From the NCBI GenBank assembly GCA_964473745.1, contig CAYYQE010000002.1:1-64000 (forward strand): DNA of 64,000 nt. The letters are read 5' to 3'. Positions within the stretch are counted from its first letter, which is position 1; each line of letters opens with the position of its first letter. The stretch is from JABJMC01 sp964473745 (GTDB lineage Bacteria; Patescibacteriota; Gracilibacteria; UBA1369; UBA12473). The notes under the pieces were generated by a model. The model made no database searches, was not told the DNA's origin, and was given only the letters and a program-made list of their open reading frames with translations. A program made the position numbers and the translations under genes. Below are positions 8,501-15,591 of this stretch, one piece after another.

Positions 8501-8648
8501 GTCAAGCTACACAGCGAGCCGCAAACACCCGCGGGTCTCGTGGGCCCCGGGGAAAATTTTCCGAAGTTTAGCGAGACTTACTTTTTGCGAACATCAGCTA
8601 GGAGGGGGAGCTCACGAGGGGGAGCCCCAGGTTCCCTCTCGTGTTACA
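8501..8648. other. Gene-free GC-rich stretch with many inverted repeats
   Basis: No open frame worth calling on either strand. It holds palindromes (ACCCGCGGGT near 8529; GGAAAATTTTCC near 8572), a long imperfect hairpin CACGAG...CTCGTG at about 8613-8643, and two near-identical GAGGGGGAGC copies near 8602 and 8617. Composition is richer in GC than the flanks. It could be a structured RNA or a palindromic repeat element; strand and boundaries are unknown. Confidence 0.35.
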
Positions 8649-8685
8649 GAAAAACCCCCGCCCTCCCTTGAGCCAGGGGTTTTTC
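8649..8685. terminator. Bidirectional terminator between ccdA and protease genes
   Basis: GAAAAACCCC and its exact complement GGGGTTTTTC flank a 17-nt loop. On each strand the G/C stem base is followed by T5, so it can end transcription from both convergent genes. Confidence 0.65.
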
Positions 8686-8738
8686 AAAATCTGCAGGAAT
8701 CACCTAGCTAAAAGCCGAGTGACCCTTAAGATACAAAA

Positions 8739-9548
8739 TTATGAATCTTTTGACCCCCTAAGAGCCAAAAAGGATTCTAAATCAAAGTTCAGTCGCGTCA
8801 TATCATAGACACGCTCGTAAACACCTTTCGACGTTGTTTCCAGTGCAAAATCGAACTCAACTCCATCAAACACAGTCGTTTTCAAATAATTATATTTTTC
8901 CGCTAAGACTTCGTTCAGTTCAGCGTAATCTCTAAACAATGGACCATGCAGCACGTAAGCAGTGTAAGCCTCGGCAAAATCTTCGAAGGGATTAGTGCGT
9001 GAGTAACCAGACACAAAGTCCCATTTAGAGCCAGTTAGCGATTCACTATCAGCCCAGCTAGCAGTGTAAAACTGCACGCTAGGATCAGAATCAAGAACTA
9101 CTCGTCCTCGATCGACAAATGGAGAAATTTCTCCTTCATCAGTCGAGGTAATAAGACCAGTATCAACTACATGTCCCAGTTCGTGAATCAGAACAGCCAC
9201 CAGTTCCTCCGGAGTGGTGTTCACACAACGAAGGATAATCGTATGATCTCCTCCCAGGCCCCGGCGCGCCTCTGAGTCAAAACTCAAAATAAGGTTGGTC
9301 GCGGCCGCTGTGTGGTTCTCCGGAAGAATGGTGAACACATCAGTTACAAATTCGGTACACCATTCCAGGGTCTCGGCATCGGCAGTCCCAGCTACCTGGT
9401 AGAGCTCAGTTGAGTCCACCGGTGCGCTTTGGAAATTTGAAGTGAGGGCTTCACGAGATGATGCGGAGATAGTCCCTGAAAACGGGACCGAAGCGGAAAG
9501 TAGAATAAGTTGGGAAAGGGCGAGGCTGAGTAGGCGGAAACGAATCAT
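8739..9548 (-). CDS. Secreted zinc metalloprotease-like protein
   Basis: A 269-aa protein with an N-terminal signal peptide (about 1-28) and one clear catalytic motif, H122-E-L-G-H126-V-V-D. A downstream E-D-F-A-E (E189-E193) in NPFEDFAEAYTAYV probably gives the third zinc ligand, the gluzincin arrangement. The HELGHxxD plus F-A-E-A pattern recalls anthrax lethal-factor-type (M34/ATLF-like) peptidase domains, but similarity beyond the motifs cannot be judged here. Two cysteines (C64 and C108) could form a disulfide. It stands alone under its own consensus promoter with a ~60-nt leader. Substrate unknown; family uncertain, zinc protease class likely. Confidence 0.72.
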   Translation of the reverse strand: MIRFRLLSLALSQLILLSASVPFSGTISASSREALTSNFQSAPVDSTELYQVAGTADAETLEWCTEFVTDVFTILPENHTAAATNLILSFDSEARRGLGGDHTIILRCVNTTPEELVAVLIHELGHVVDTGLITSTDEGEISPFVDRGRVVLDSDPSVQFYTASWADSESLTGSKWDFVSGYSRTNPFEDFAEAYTAYVLHGPLFRDYAELNEVLAEKYNYLKTTVFDGVEFDFALETTSKGVYERVYDMTRLNFDLESFLALRGSKDS

Positions 9549-9613
9549 ATTAGGTGCTAAATAGTAATTTAGACACTTTGATGTTTGTTTCCGTCAGTCA
9601 GCGTAAGGGGGTA

Positions 9614-9641
9614 ATTATAACGATTTGAGGGAGTTTGTCAA
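9614..9641 (-). promoter_or_regulatory. Consensus promoter of the secreted protease gene
   Basis: Perfect boxes TTGACA-N16-TATAAT on the minus strand (-35 at 9641-9636, -10 at 9619-9614). The predicted leader of about 60 nt contains a small hairpin CTAAAT-TACT-ATTTAG near 9565. This is one of the best promoters in the window. Confidence 0.75.
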
Positions 9642-9654
9642 TGGTAAGTCAAAG

Positions 9655-9770
9655 GGAGAGCCCTGAATCTTCCCCTCACAACTGGAGGGAACCTTTTCGG
9701 ATGCGTGATCCGAAAAGAACCCCTCTCGCCTGTTGGCGGGACGTTTGTTCGCGAAAGTCCAGGACTCTCC
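9655..9770. ncRNA. Candidate structured RNA 1, strand uncertain
   Basis: A closed multi-hairpin fold: GGAGAGCCCTG (9655-9665) pairs with CAGGACTCTCC (9760-9770), one mismatch. Inside are CTTTTCGGAT/ATCCGAAAAG (9693-9702 with 9708-9717, loop GCGTG), CGCC-TGTT-GGCG (9727-9738) and GGAC/GTCC with TTT/AAA (9739-9760). GAGGG at 9685-9689 can pair with CCCTC at either 9673-9677 or 9721-9725, so two folds compete. I could not match it to RNase P, tmRNA, SRP, 5S, 6S or a riboswitch by eye. Confidence 0.45.
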
Positions 9771-9844
9771 TTTGGTGGATTTGACCAAATAGCCTCAATT
9801 CAATAATTAGAAGAGGTTTTTTATGGTGTAATTTAACAGAGAAG

Positions 9845-9866
9845 AATCTGTGCCCGGGCACAGATT
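9845..9866. repeat. Perfect 22-bp palindrome
   Basis: AATCTGTGCCC followed directly by its exact complement. As RNA it forms a 9-bp stem with a CCGG loop; as DNA it is an ideal dimer-binding site. It lies between the two structured segments in a gene-free region. Confidence 0.6.
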
Positions 9867-9975
9867 TTCAGGGTAGATTTTATTTGAAATCTTTACGCCC
9901 AAAATATGTCAAATCTGCGCGTCTTGCAAAATCTCCCTAATCGATTATGAAGAGGGGAGTTTAGGGTTGGACTCA
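9867..9975. other. AT-rich gene-free spacer inside the non-coding island
   Basis: No gene. A TTGACA on the minus strand near 9916 has no convincing -10 partner, and a TTGAAA on the plus strand near 9890 has only a weak TATGTC 15 nt on. A promoter here is possible but not supported. Confidence 0.3.
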
Positions 9976-10171
9976 GGGGAAGGGAAGTCGACCGAGGCGC
10001 CACCAAGGGGTGAGCCTAAAGAAGAATCTTGCCTTCCCCGCGTGATGCGGGGTTTGAAACAAGCAGTTGAAGAATGTGAAAAGGGGTTGTGTAGGGATCC
10101 AGCATCTAAAAGCCAGTGGATCATCTACGGGGAAAGGGAAGGGAACGACGCCGGCATGATGCCGCCGCTCC
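9976..10171. ncRNA. Candidate structured RNA 2, strand uncertain
   Basis: GGGGAAGG (9976-9983) pairs with CCTTCCCC (10032-10039). CCCCGC-GTGAT-GCGGGG forms a perfect hairpin at 10036-10052 that competes for the same C-run. GTAG/CTAC plus GATCCA/TGGATC closes 10091-10128, and CGGCAT-G-ATGCCG lies at 10152-10164. On the minus strand the last hairpin follows the stop of the GC-rich gene and could be its terminator. The whole stretch is purine-rich on plus. No known RNA family recognised. Confidence 0.4.
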
Positions 10172-10177
10172 CGAAAG

Positions 10178-10702
10178 CTAGTCGTCGGACGGGTGGTCGT
10201 CGCCGCGCGCCGCGCGGCGGGCGCGGTACCAGCGGATGATCTTGGTCAGGAGCATCCCGAACGGGGACAAGAGCACGAGTGCCCCGGTCGCCGTCATGGG
10301 GAGCCAGATCAAGGCCGCCGCGGGCGATACAGCCAGGGAACCGAGCACCGCGAGGATGCCCAGCCCGGTGAAGACCGCACCAGCCACCAGCACGATGGCG
10401 ATCTGGACCGTGCGCGCGACCAACTTCTCGGTCCGGCTTTCACCGGGCCAGAGGCGGATCACGTGGTACACGATCCAGGCGAGGACGAAGATGGCCAGGG
10501 GGAGGACCCCCATCACCACCGACACGACCCCACCGACCAGGACCTGGATCAGGACCCAGCCACCACCACCGGAGGACGACGAGCCGCCACCACCACCGTA
10601 CTGCCGAAGCAGCTCCTCCTGCTCGGAGGAGTATCCGCAGCCCGCGAGGACCACGAACAGGGTGATGAGGACGAAGAACAGATACCAGTTTGAGTTTCTC
10701 AC
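10178..10702 (-). CDS. High-GC membrane lipoprotein of unknown function
   Basis: GTG start at 10702 with GGAGA 5 nt upstream; 174 aa; TAG stop. The N-terminus has a type II signal peptide ending in V-L-A-G-C. A Gly/Ser-rich linker (about 36-48) follows, then three or four hydrophobic segments (about 49-82, 97-125, 130-155) and a basic-then-acidic tail rich in Arg and Asp. Base composition is very unlike the neighbours: nearly all third positions are G or C. Consequently long frames also appear on the opposite strand, but only this one has a signal, membrane helices and a ribosome site. Probably transferred from a high-GC donor, or a chimeric piece. Function not recognised. Confidence 0.6.
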   Translation of the reverse strand: MRNSNWYLFFVLITLFVVLAGCGYSSEQEELLRQYGGGGGSSSSGGGGWVLIQVLVGGVVSVVMGVLPLAIFVLAWIVYHVIRLWPGESRTEKLVARTVQIAIVLVAGAVFTGLGILAVLGSLAVSPAAALIWLPMTATGALVLLSPFGMLLTKIIRWYRARRAARGDDHPSDD

Positions 10703-10937
10703 GATTTCTCCACGTATGCGCCGAAGCGTGTTTTTGTTGTTTCGAGACAGAACCCCCTGATTCGCGCAAAACTGTTAAAATAAATAAAAACATATCGTGC
10801 GCATCTCAGGCGGGTCTGCCTCATGAATTCCGCATCACAAAGAGTCCATGAAAGCACCATAAACCTTATGATGCCCTCATCACTCTCTGTAATGCCCCTA
10901 ATTTTCAAGGAACAAAATCATCTTTTCTCTCAACTAA
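10703..10937 (-). promoter_or_regulatory. Long leader of the high-GC lipoprotein gene
   Basis: About 230 nt separate the tandem promoters from the GTG start. The leader contains hairpins such as GCATCATA/TATGGTGC near 10850-10872 and AGGC/GCCT near 10810-10823. A TTG-started 69-codon frame spans it and overlaps the GTG by 4 nt, but its peptide looks random. The rest of 10703-11003 holds nothing else I can support. Confidence 0.35.
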
Positions 10938-10975
10938 AATCTACCACATATAGCAAAATAAGTCAATGGTGTCAA
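10938..10975 (-). promoter_or_regulatory. Two overlapping promoters upstream of the high-GC gene
   Basis: Minus strand: TTGACA-N17-TATATG (10975-10947) and TTGACT-N17-TAGATT (10966-10938), offset by 9 bp. Both are close to consensus. They lie between the stop of the 1383-aa gene and the GC-rich gene and would drive the latter. Confidence 0.55.
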
Positions 10976-11003
10976 ACCTTATAATGTTAATAAAAATTTA
11001 CAA

Positions 11004-14000
11004 CTAAAACGGTAAACGGTCTTTCAGTTTTTCCCACAACCAATCGCCACCTTTTTGAGCCCAACTCTTCTTACACATTTCATAGCGATCAGTTAGAAGA
11101 GTCTGGTATTCCTTTAAATATTTAGCTTCATTTGTCGGATCAAGCAGAACTTTTAAGATGTAGGCATCCTGCTGTTCCTTCATTTCTGCTCGGGCCGCAT
11201 TCACTAGGGCCATATCGAGATCGGTTGGGTTCGTCGCCTTAATTTTATCGTCCCAAACATTATAAAGAAGATCCATTTTTCCACGTAAATCCAGCACCCA
11301 TTTCTTTATTACCTCTGGACTAACCGGCCCTGGAGTAACTCCTTGCTGCTCAGAAAGCTTACGCAAAAGGTCAACAACGTCATCCCACATATCGGGATCA
11401 AACGGATTAGTCTTATTTGCTAGAATATCGGCCCCATATTCAGCTTCAAATTCCTCATAACTAAGAATTCCATCCAATTCTTCCGGCACTTCATCACTTC
11501 CCACGACATCATCAAGCCAGGTTCCAGTTACTCCCTTGCGATTCGCATGGGCACTGTGCACCGCAGTCATAGCCTTAAACTGAACATAGCGCATATAACC
11601 ATCATGAACCTTTGTCCAATCCGCTGAATCAGTGTTACGAAGACTACCAGTATATATTTCTACAACATTCATGAAATCATTTTGAATGTCTTCACTCTGG
11701 CTTCCTTGGAAAAAATCAGAACCAGCATAGTCAGTTCCGTCTAACTGCCTTCGGAAATTAGCCATATGCTTAGAATAACTTGCGTTCCCATAACCATACG
11801 AAGACAGTTGATCATAAATTGCTGCAAACTCATCTGAAGTGAATTTTTCAGGTGGAGTCTTGGCACTTTTATTCGCTATCCAGGCACTAATTGCCTGGTT
11901 AAAAGCTTCTAACTGGCCAGTCATATTAGCGCCTTTTTGCTGGTCCAAAAGATCTACCGCCGCCTTCATGGCTGCCGGGTTACCTTTGTGCTTTTCACGA
12001 ACAGCGCGCAAGTCTTGTTGATAATGCAATCGTGCTTCTTGTTTTTTGTATTCAACTAGTGATTCCCAGCGATTATCCGCCACTGTTCCGTAAAACAGAT
12101 CACTAAAATCAAAGCCCGTCACATTTTCCCACGTGATCGAACGACCTTCCATCCCCACAAAAATAGTACTCAAAGCATCAAAAGGATCATTGAAATCAGG
12201 ATCAGATTCCAACCAAGCCGCTTTCATCTTAATAATGTCATCTGTTAGCGCAAAATCCTCCACTTTTGGTGGGGAAGTAGATTGATCAAATTTCCATTCA
12301 ATTCCGCTGTCTTTAAAACGAATAACCAATAAATTCGGGTTACTTGGATCTGGTGGCAAAATTTCATAAGAATCTCGCGCTAATCCCTGCATAACCGGGT
12401 TTTGGTTCACAACCTCATCCGCCACTCGACTAACCGTTCGCTCATAAGGAGGCGTCTGACTCAAAGCGCTTTCAATACCAAGCGCTTCTACTAGAGTTAT
12501 CGATGAATCAAAATGCCTCGACCAAAAGCCAGAATCAGCATTTTGAGCTTCATTCAAAGCAACTTTTATCGCTTCATTTAAATCACGAATATACTGAACT
12601 TGCGTGGCTGTTAATTCCGGGCGATCTTTTAACACTTTAGTATGTTGATACCAAATGTCTTTAAGTTGAAATAGGATTCGGTTGTGGTCCGGATCAGACC
12701 GTTCCGCAAACCCGTTAAAATCAAAATCACTTAAAATTGTATCTGTAAATATTTGGTATTCTGTGGCGTAAGCATCAGAAAAACCATGGTGTTCAAACTT
12801 ATCACGAGTTTGCTCATAGGCCGCCTGGCTAGTTTCGGCCGCTGTTCCTAATTCTGCCGGAAGAGTTTCTAGATCTGTTAAAGCCTTTTCAATAGACTCT
12901 TCATAAGCTCGTTCAAGCTGGCCCGGAGCAACTGATTTTCCTTCAAAAGTTTCAAGCCTCATTCGGTAATCACCTAAGATTTGACCTTTTTTCGCTTTAA
13001 CTAATTCTTCCCAATAGTTATTAGTGCTGTCCGGCCATCTTAGTTGTCCAATATCTAGGAACCATCTCCCTGCGGAAAGTTTTTCTCCGGCCCCTTCAAA
13101 TTTCTTAAATAATGCCTTAAATTCATGATTGTCAGCTGCCTTATTCACCAAGGCCTCCACTAAATTATCACTAAGCGTAAGTGATTCAATCACATACTCA
13201 TTTTTAAGCACATTCCATTCCAAAATTACTGGCGCACCAGCGATAACTCCTTTAATTTTCCAATCACTAGTAACCCCAGTTACTTCTAAACCAAGGCTCA
13301 TTAAACGACTTGTTTCTGGGGAATTATTCATTTGCTGCCCAATCTCCTTCTCCAAAATCTCGTTTTGGAAGATTTTTTTCATTTCTTCTAAATTAGAAGC
13401 TTTCTTATCACCGAAAACTAATTGTGCGGTTTTTTCCTCTGTTACTTCAAAAGTTAGCGGGAAAGAGTGTGGTTGCTGTCGGTTACCTAATTGACTAGCT
13501 AAAGTATAACTATAATCAGGTTTAACCTTCCATTTTTTAGAGCTCGCATCCCATTCCACTGAATAAGAGCTGTCAAAACCAGTGTATTCAAAAAGTCTAG
13601 CCACTCGTTCTTCTATATAAGCGGTTAATTCACCCTTAGTTCGTTCTAATTTTTCTTTTTCTGAAGTTCCCATATCTTCACTAATCGAAAAAGCAAAAAC
13701 CCGACCTGTTGTAGTGTCTTTGAAAACATGTTGCGTTACGTCATAACCTAAAAAATAATCTTTACTAGAATAATCAAAAGAATACCCCATCAACTCCACG
13801 TCTCCGAGAGCAGGGGATTCACTAAGTCCTAACTGTTTTAATCCTGGGACAGCCGTGGTTATAGCAATAGCCACTCCCGCGGCCACCCTTTCAGTTCTTT
13901 CAGAAGGTGCTGACCCGGCACTAGGTTTTTTTTTACCGCTACCACCAGTAGAACTAGTGGTTTCTTCGTCAGTTGAGGTTTCGGCCGAGGCCAAACCATC

Positions 14001-15155
14001 GCCGGTAGAAGAACCCGAATCACTTGCTTCCGAAGCTTCCTCTTCAGCACTAGCTATTCCCGAACCAGTTCCATCGGACTCAACACTGGATGAAGCGCCA
14101 GTACCTCCAGAACAAGGTGTTTTTTCCATAAAAATTACTTCTCGCAAGTTATAGTAACCACGAGATCCGGTTTCTGGAGTATTTTCTACATATTGCTCTC
14201 TATAAACATCAACTTTTGTTCCGACAATAGCAAACATTTCTTGGTACATGGCTTTCCCATGAGTTTGGTTGAAATATTTAGCCGGTAAAGTGCGTCCTTG
14301 CGGTGTTCGGCGCAAAGTACTCATATTAATTTCATCTTTGTGATTTCGGCGGGCGTGATCATAAGCATTCAAAAAAGTTTCAAAAGGAATCGAACCAATA
14401 CCCCACATATGACGTAGTGATTGGCGATCAACTTTATCTAATCCAGTTTGACCATCAAGGAACTGGAGAACTTCATCATCAATGTCCGGGTCTCCAATTA
14501 GGCCTTCAATATGTTCCACAGCTGATTTATCTGTAAAGATTTCTGTTAAATAGTTACCCGTCAATAGCCCAACGCCAGTCAAAGCCGCATACTTAAACCA
14601 GGGGCGTTCTTTTTTATCACCAAGCATCTTAAAAGACGTACCCCACAAAGCATAGGCACCGATAAGCGTTGCTCCGATAGCTCCAATAGTTAAAAATTTA
14701 TGATCAACATAACTTTCTTTAATCTTTTCAGCTGCTTTCCCCAAAAGGCCAGTTACTGTTTCGGTATTAATTGTTTCAAAACTTTCAGTCATTTCGTGAT
14801 ATTGAAATTGTCGTTCTCGTAAAAGAGCCACAATCTTATCAAGTACTTTTTTCCCGTATTTATATTTTTCAGAAGAAGGGTCAGCTCGTAAAAAACTTAG
14901 CAATTTCACTCCCGGTTCCACCGTAGAAAAGGTTCTTTCAATTTCATCTAAATGATCGCTGCTCAAAGGGTTAGATGACCATCCCTCAAAATCAATTGTT
15001 TGGTTTCGGCAGTATTCTAGGATTCGGTCTAAATCGCGTCCCGAAAGATTCGATTCCACACTTTCTTTAAGTTTTTCAAGTTCGGCACTGGAGCCAGTTG
15101 GCATCTCAACCGCGGAAAGGTCAATAGCACATTCTTCTGTTTCTTCATGACCCAT
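11004..15155 (-). CDS. Giant membrane-associated protein, unrecognised (1383 aa)
   Basis: No family recognised. The N-terminal ~150 residues are helical and soluble. Two hydrophobic segments follow (about 152-178 and 186-207), then a Ser/Gly/Glu-rich low-complexity linker (about 350-415), a possible third hydrophobic stretch (about 422-440), and ~930 residues of mixed, mainly helical, charged sequence. There is no signal peptide, so most of it is probably cytoplasmic or inserted through the internal segments. It is the last gene of a three-gene minus-strand set with the 115-aa and 1605-aa proteins. Codon use is like the neighbours. The linker and length suggest a structural or scaffolding role, but that is speculation. 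Confidence 0.7.
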   Translation of the reverse strand: MGHEETEECAIDLSAVEMPTGSSAELEKLKESVESNLSGRDLDRILEYCRNQTIDFEGWSSNPLSSDHLDEIERTFSTVEPGVKLLSFLRADPSSEKYKYGKKVLDKIVALLRERQFQYHEMTESFETINTETVTGLLGKAAEKIKESYVDHKFLTIGAIGATLIGAYALWGTSFKMLGDKKERPWFKYAALTGVGLLTGNYLTEIFTDKSAVEHIEGLIGDPDIDDEVLQFLDGQTGLDKVDRQSLRHMWGIGSIPFETFLNAYDHARRNHKDEINMSTLRRTPQGRTLPAKYFNQTHGKAMYQEMFAIVGTKVDVYREQYVENTPETGSRGYYNLREVIFMEKTPCSGGTGASSSVESDGTGSGIASAEEEASEASDSGSSTGDGLASAETSTDEETTSSTGGSGKKKPSAGSAPSERTERVAAGVAIAITTAVPGLKQLGLSESPALGDVELMGYSFDYSSKDYFLGYDVTQHVFKDTTTGRVFAFSISEDMGTSEKEKLERTKGELTAYIEERVARLFEYTGFDSSYSVEWDASSKKWKVKPDYSYTLASQLGNRQQPHSFPLTFEVTEEKTAQLVFGDKKASNLEEMKKIFQNEILEKEIGQQMNNSPETSRLMSLGLEVTGVTSDWKIKGVIAGAPVILEWNVLKNEYVIESLTLSDNLVEALVNKAADNHEFKALFKKFEGAGEKLSAGRWFLDIGQLRWPDSTNNYWEELVKAKKGQILGDYRMRLETFEGKSVAPGQLERAYEESIEKALTDLETLPAELGTAAETSQAAYEQTRDKFEHHGFSDAYATEYQIFTDTILSDFDFNGFAERSDPDHNRILFQLKDIWYQHTKVLKDRPELTATQVQYIRDLNEAIKVALNEAQNADSGFWSRHFDSSITLVEALGIESALSQTPPYERTVSRVADEVVNQNPVMQGLARDSYEILPPDPSNPNLLVIRFKDSGIEWKFDQSTSPPKVEDFALTDDIIKMKAAWLESDPDFNDPFDALSTIFVGMEGRSITWENVTGFDFSDLFYGTVADNRWESLVEYKKQEARLHYQQDLRAVREKHKGNPAAMKAAVDLLDQQKGANMTGQLEAFNQAISAWIANKSAKTPPEKFTSDEFAAIYDQLSSYGYGNASYSKHMANFRRQLDGTDYAGSDFFQGSQSEDIQNDFMNVVEIYTGSLRNTDSADWTKVHDGYMRYVQFKAMTAVHSAHANRKGVTGTWLDDVVGSDEVPEELDGILSYEEFEAEYGADILANKTNPFDPDMWDDVVDLLRKLSEQQGVTPGPVSPEVIKKWVLDLRGKMDLLYNVWDDKIKATNPTDLDMALVNAARAEMKEQQDAYILKVLLDPTNEAKYLKEYQTLLTDRYEMCKKSWAQKGGDWLWEKLKDRLPF

Positions 15156-15234
15156 AATTTTGGGGTTTTATTATTTTTATCTACTAATTATACCAAAAAA
15201 CCGCTTCTAGATCAAGCCCAGGTTATAAAAAACT

Positions 15235-15582
15235 CTACTTTTTTTCCGGCGGCTCATCCATTGCCAAATGTACGGCATCTCCCATCATCATCATTTGATT
15301 GTAAGTGGAATCTAGCACGCCTTCGAGGGTGTCTTGCAAGTCCGGACGACTCTCAATTATTACGTTAAGCGCCTCCTCGTTAGAGGCCTCTGGGTGAGAT
15401 GTTTGATAAGTCTTCATAACTTCCCAGTCCTGATCTGTTAGGGTTTGTTCCAAAGCATTTTGAATCTGTTTATCAATCACTTTTTCTAAACGAAATTCAA
15501 TGGTTTTTTGCATGTTAGGCGTAATTTTCCCTAAATTTAGGTCTTTTATAATCAGTCGAATAAAATCTTTAAGTTTTTTCAT
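15235..15582 (-). CDS. Small helical protein between two giant genes
   Basis: 115 aa, acidic, mostly predicted helix, no signal peptide, no membrane segment, with a run of four methionines near 96-99. It starts 9 bp after the stop of the 1605-aa gene and ends 79 bp before the 1383-aa gene, so all three are likely co-transcribed. Function unknown; it may be a partner or chaperone of one of the giant proteins. Confidence 0.65.
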   Translation of the reverse strand: MKKLKDFIRLIIKDLNLGKITPNMQKTIEFRLEKVIDKQIQNALEQTLTDQDWEVMKTYQTSHPEASNEEALNVIIESRPDLQDTLEGVLDSTYNQMMMMGDAVHLAMDEPPEKK

Positions 15583-15591
15583 GAGAGGGGG

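Noticed and set aside
9655..10171. Identification as RNase P RNA, tmRNA or a group I/II intron
   Set aside because: A GCGAAAGTCCAGG stretch recalls the RNase P core, but the other conserved regions are missing; no tag frame, no CCA-ending arm, no intron domain V.
9967..10239. 90-codon plus-strand frame over structured RNA 2
   Set aside because: No ribosome site, odd composition, and it runs into the antisense of the GC-rich gene.
10193..10793. Several long frames overlapping the high-GC lipoprotein gene
   Set aside because: High GC removes stop codons in all frames. Only the minus frame from 10702 has a Shine-Dalgarno, a lipobox and membrane helices.
10699..10908. TTG-started 69-codon frame overlapping the lipoprotein start by 4 nt
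   Set aside because: Weak start, no ribosome site, random-looking peptide; treated as leader. The overlap with the GTG could still mean coupling, so low confidence.
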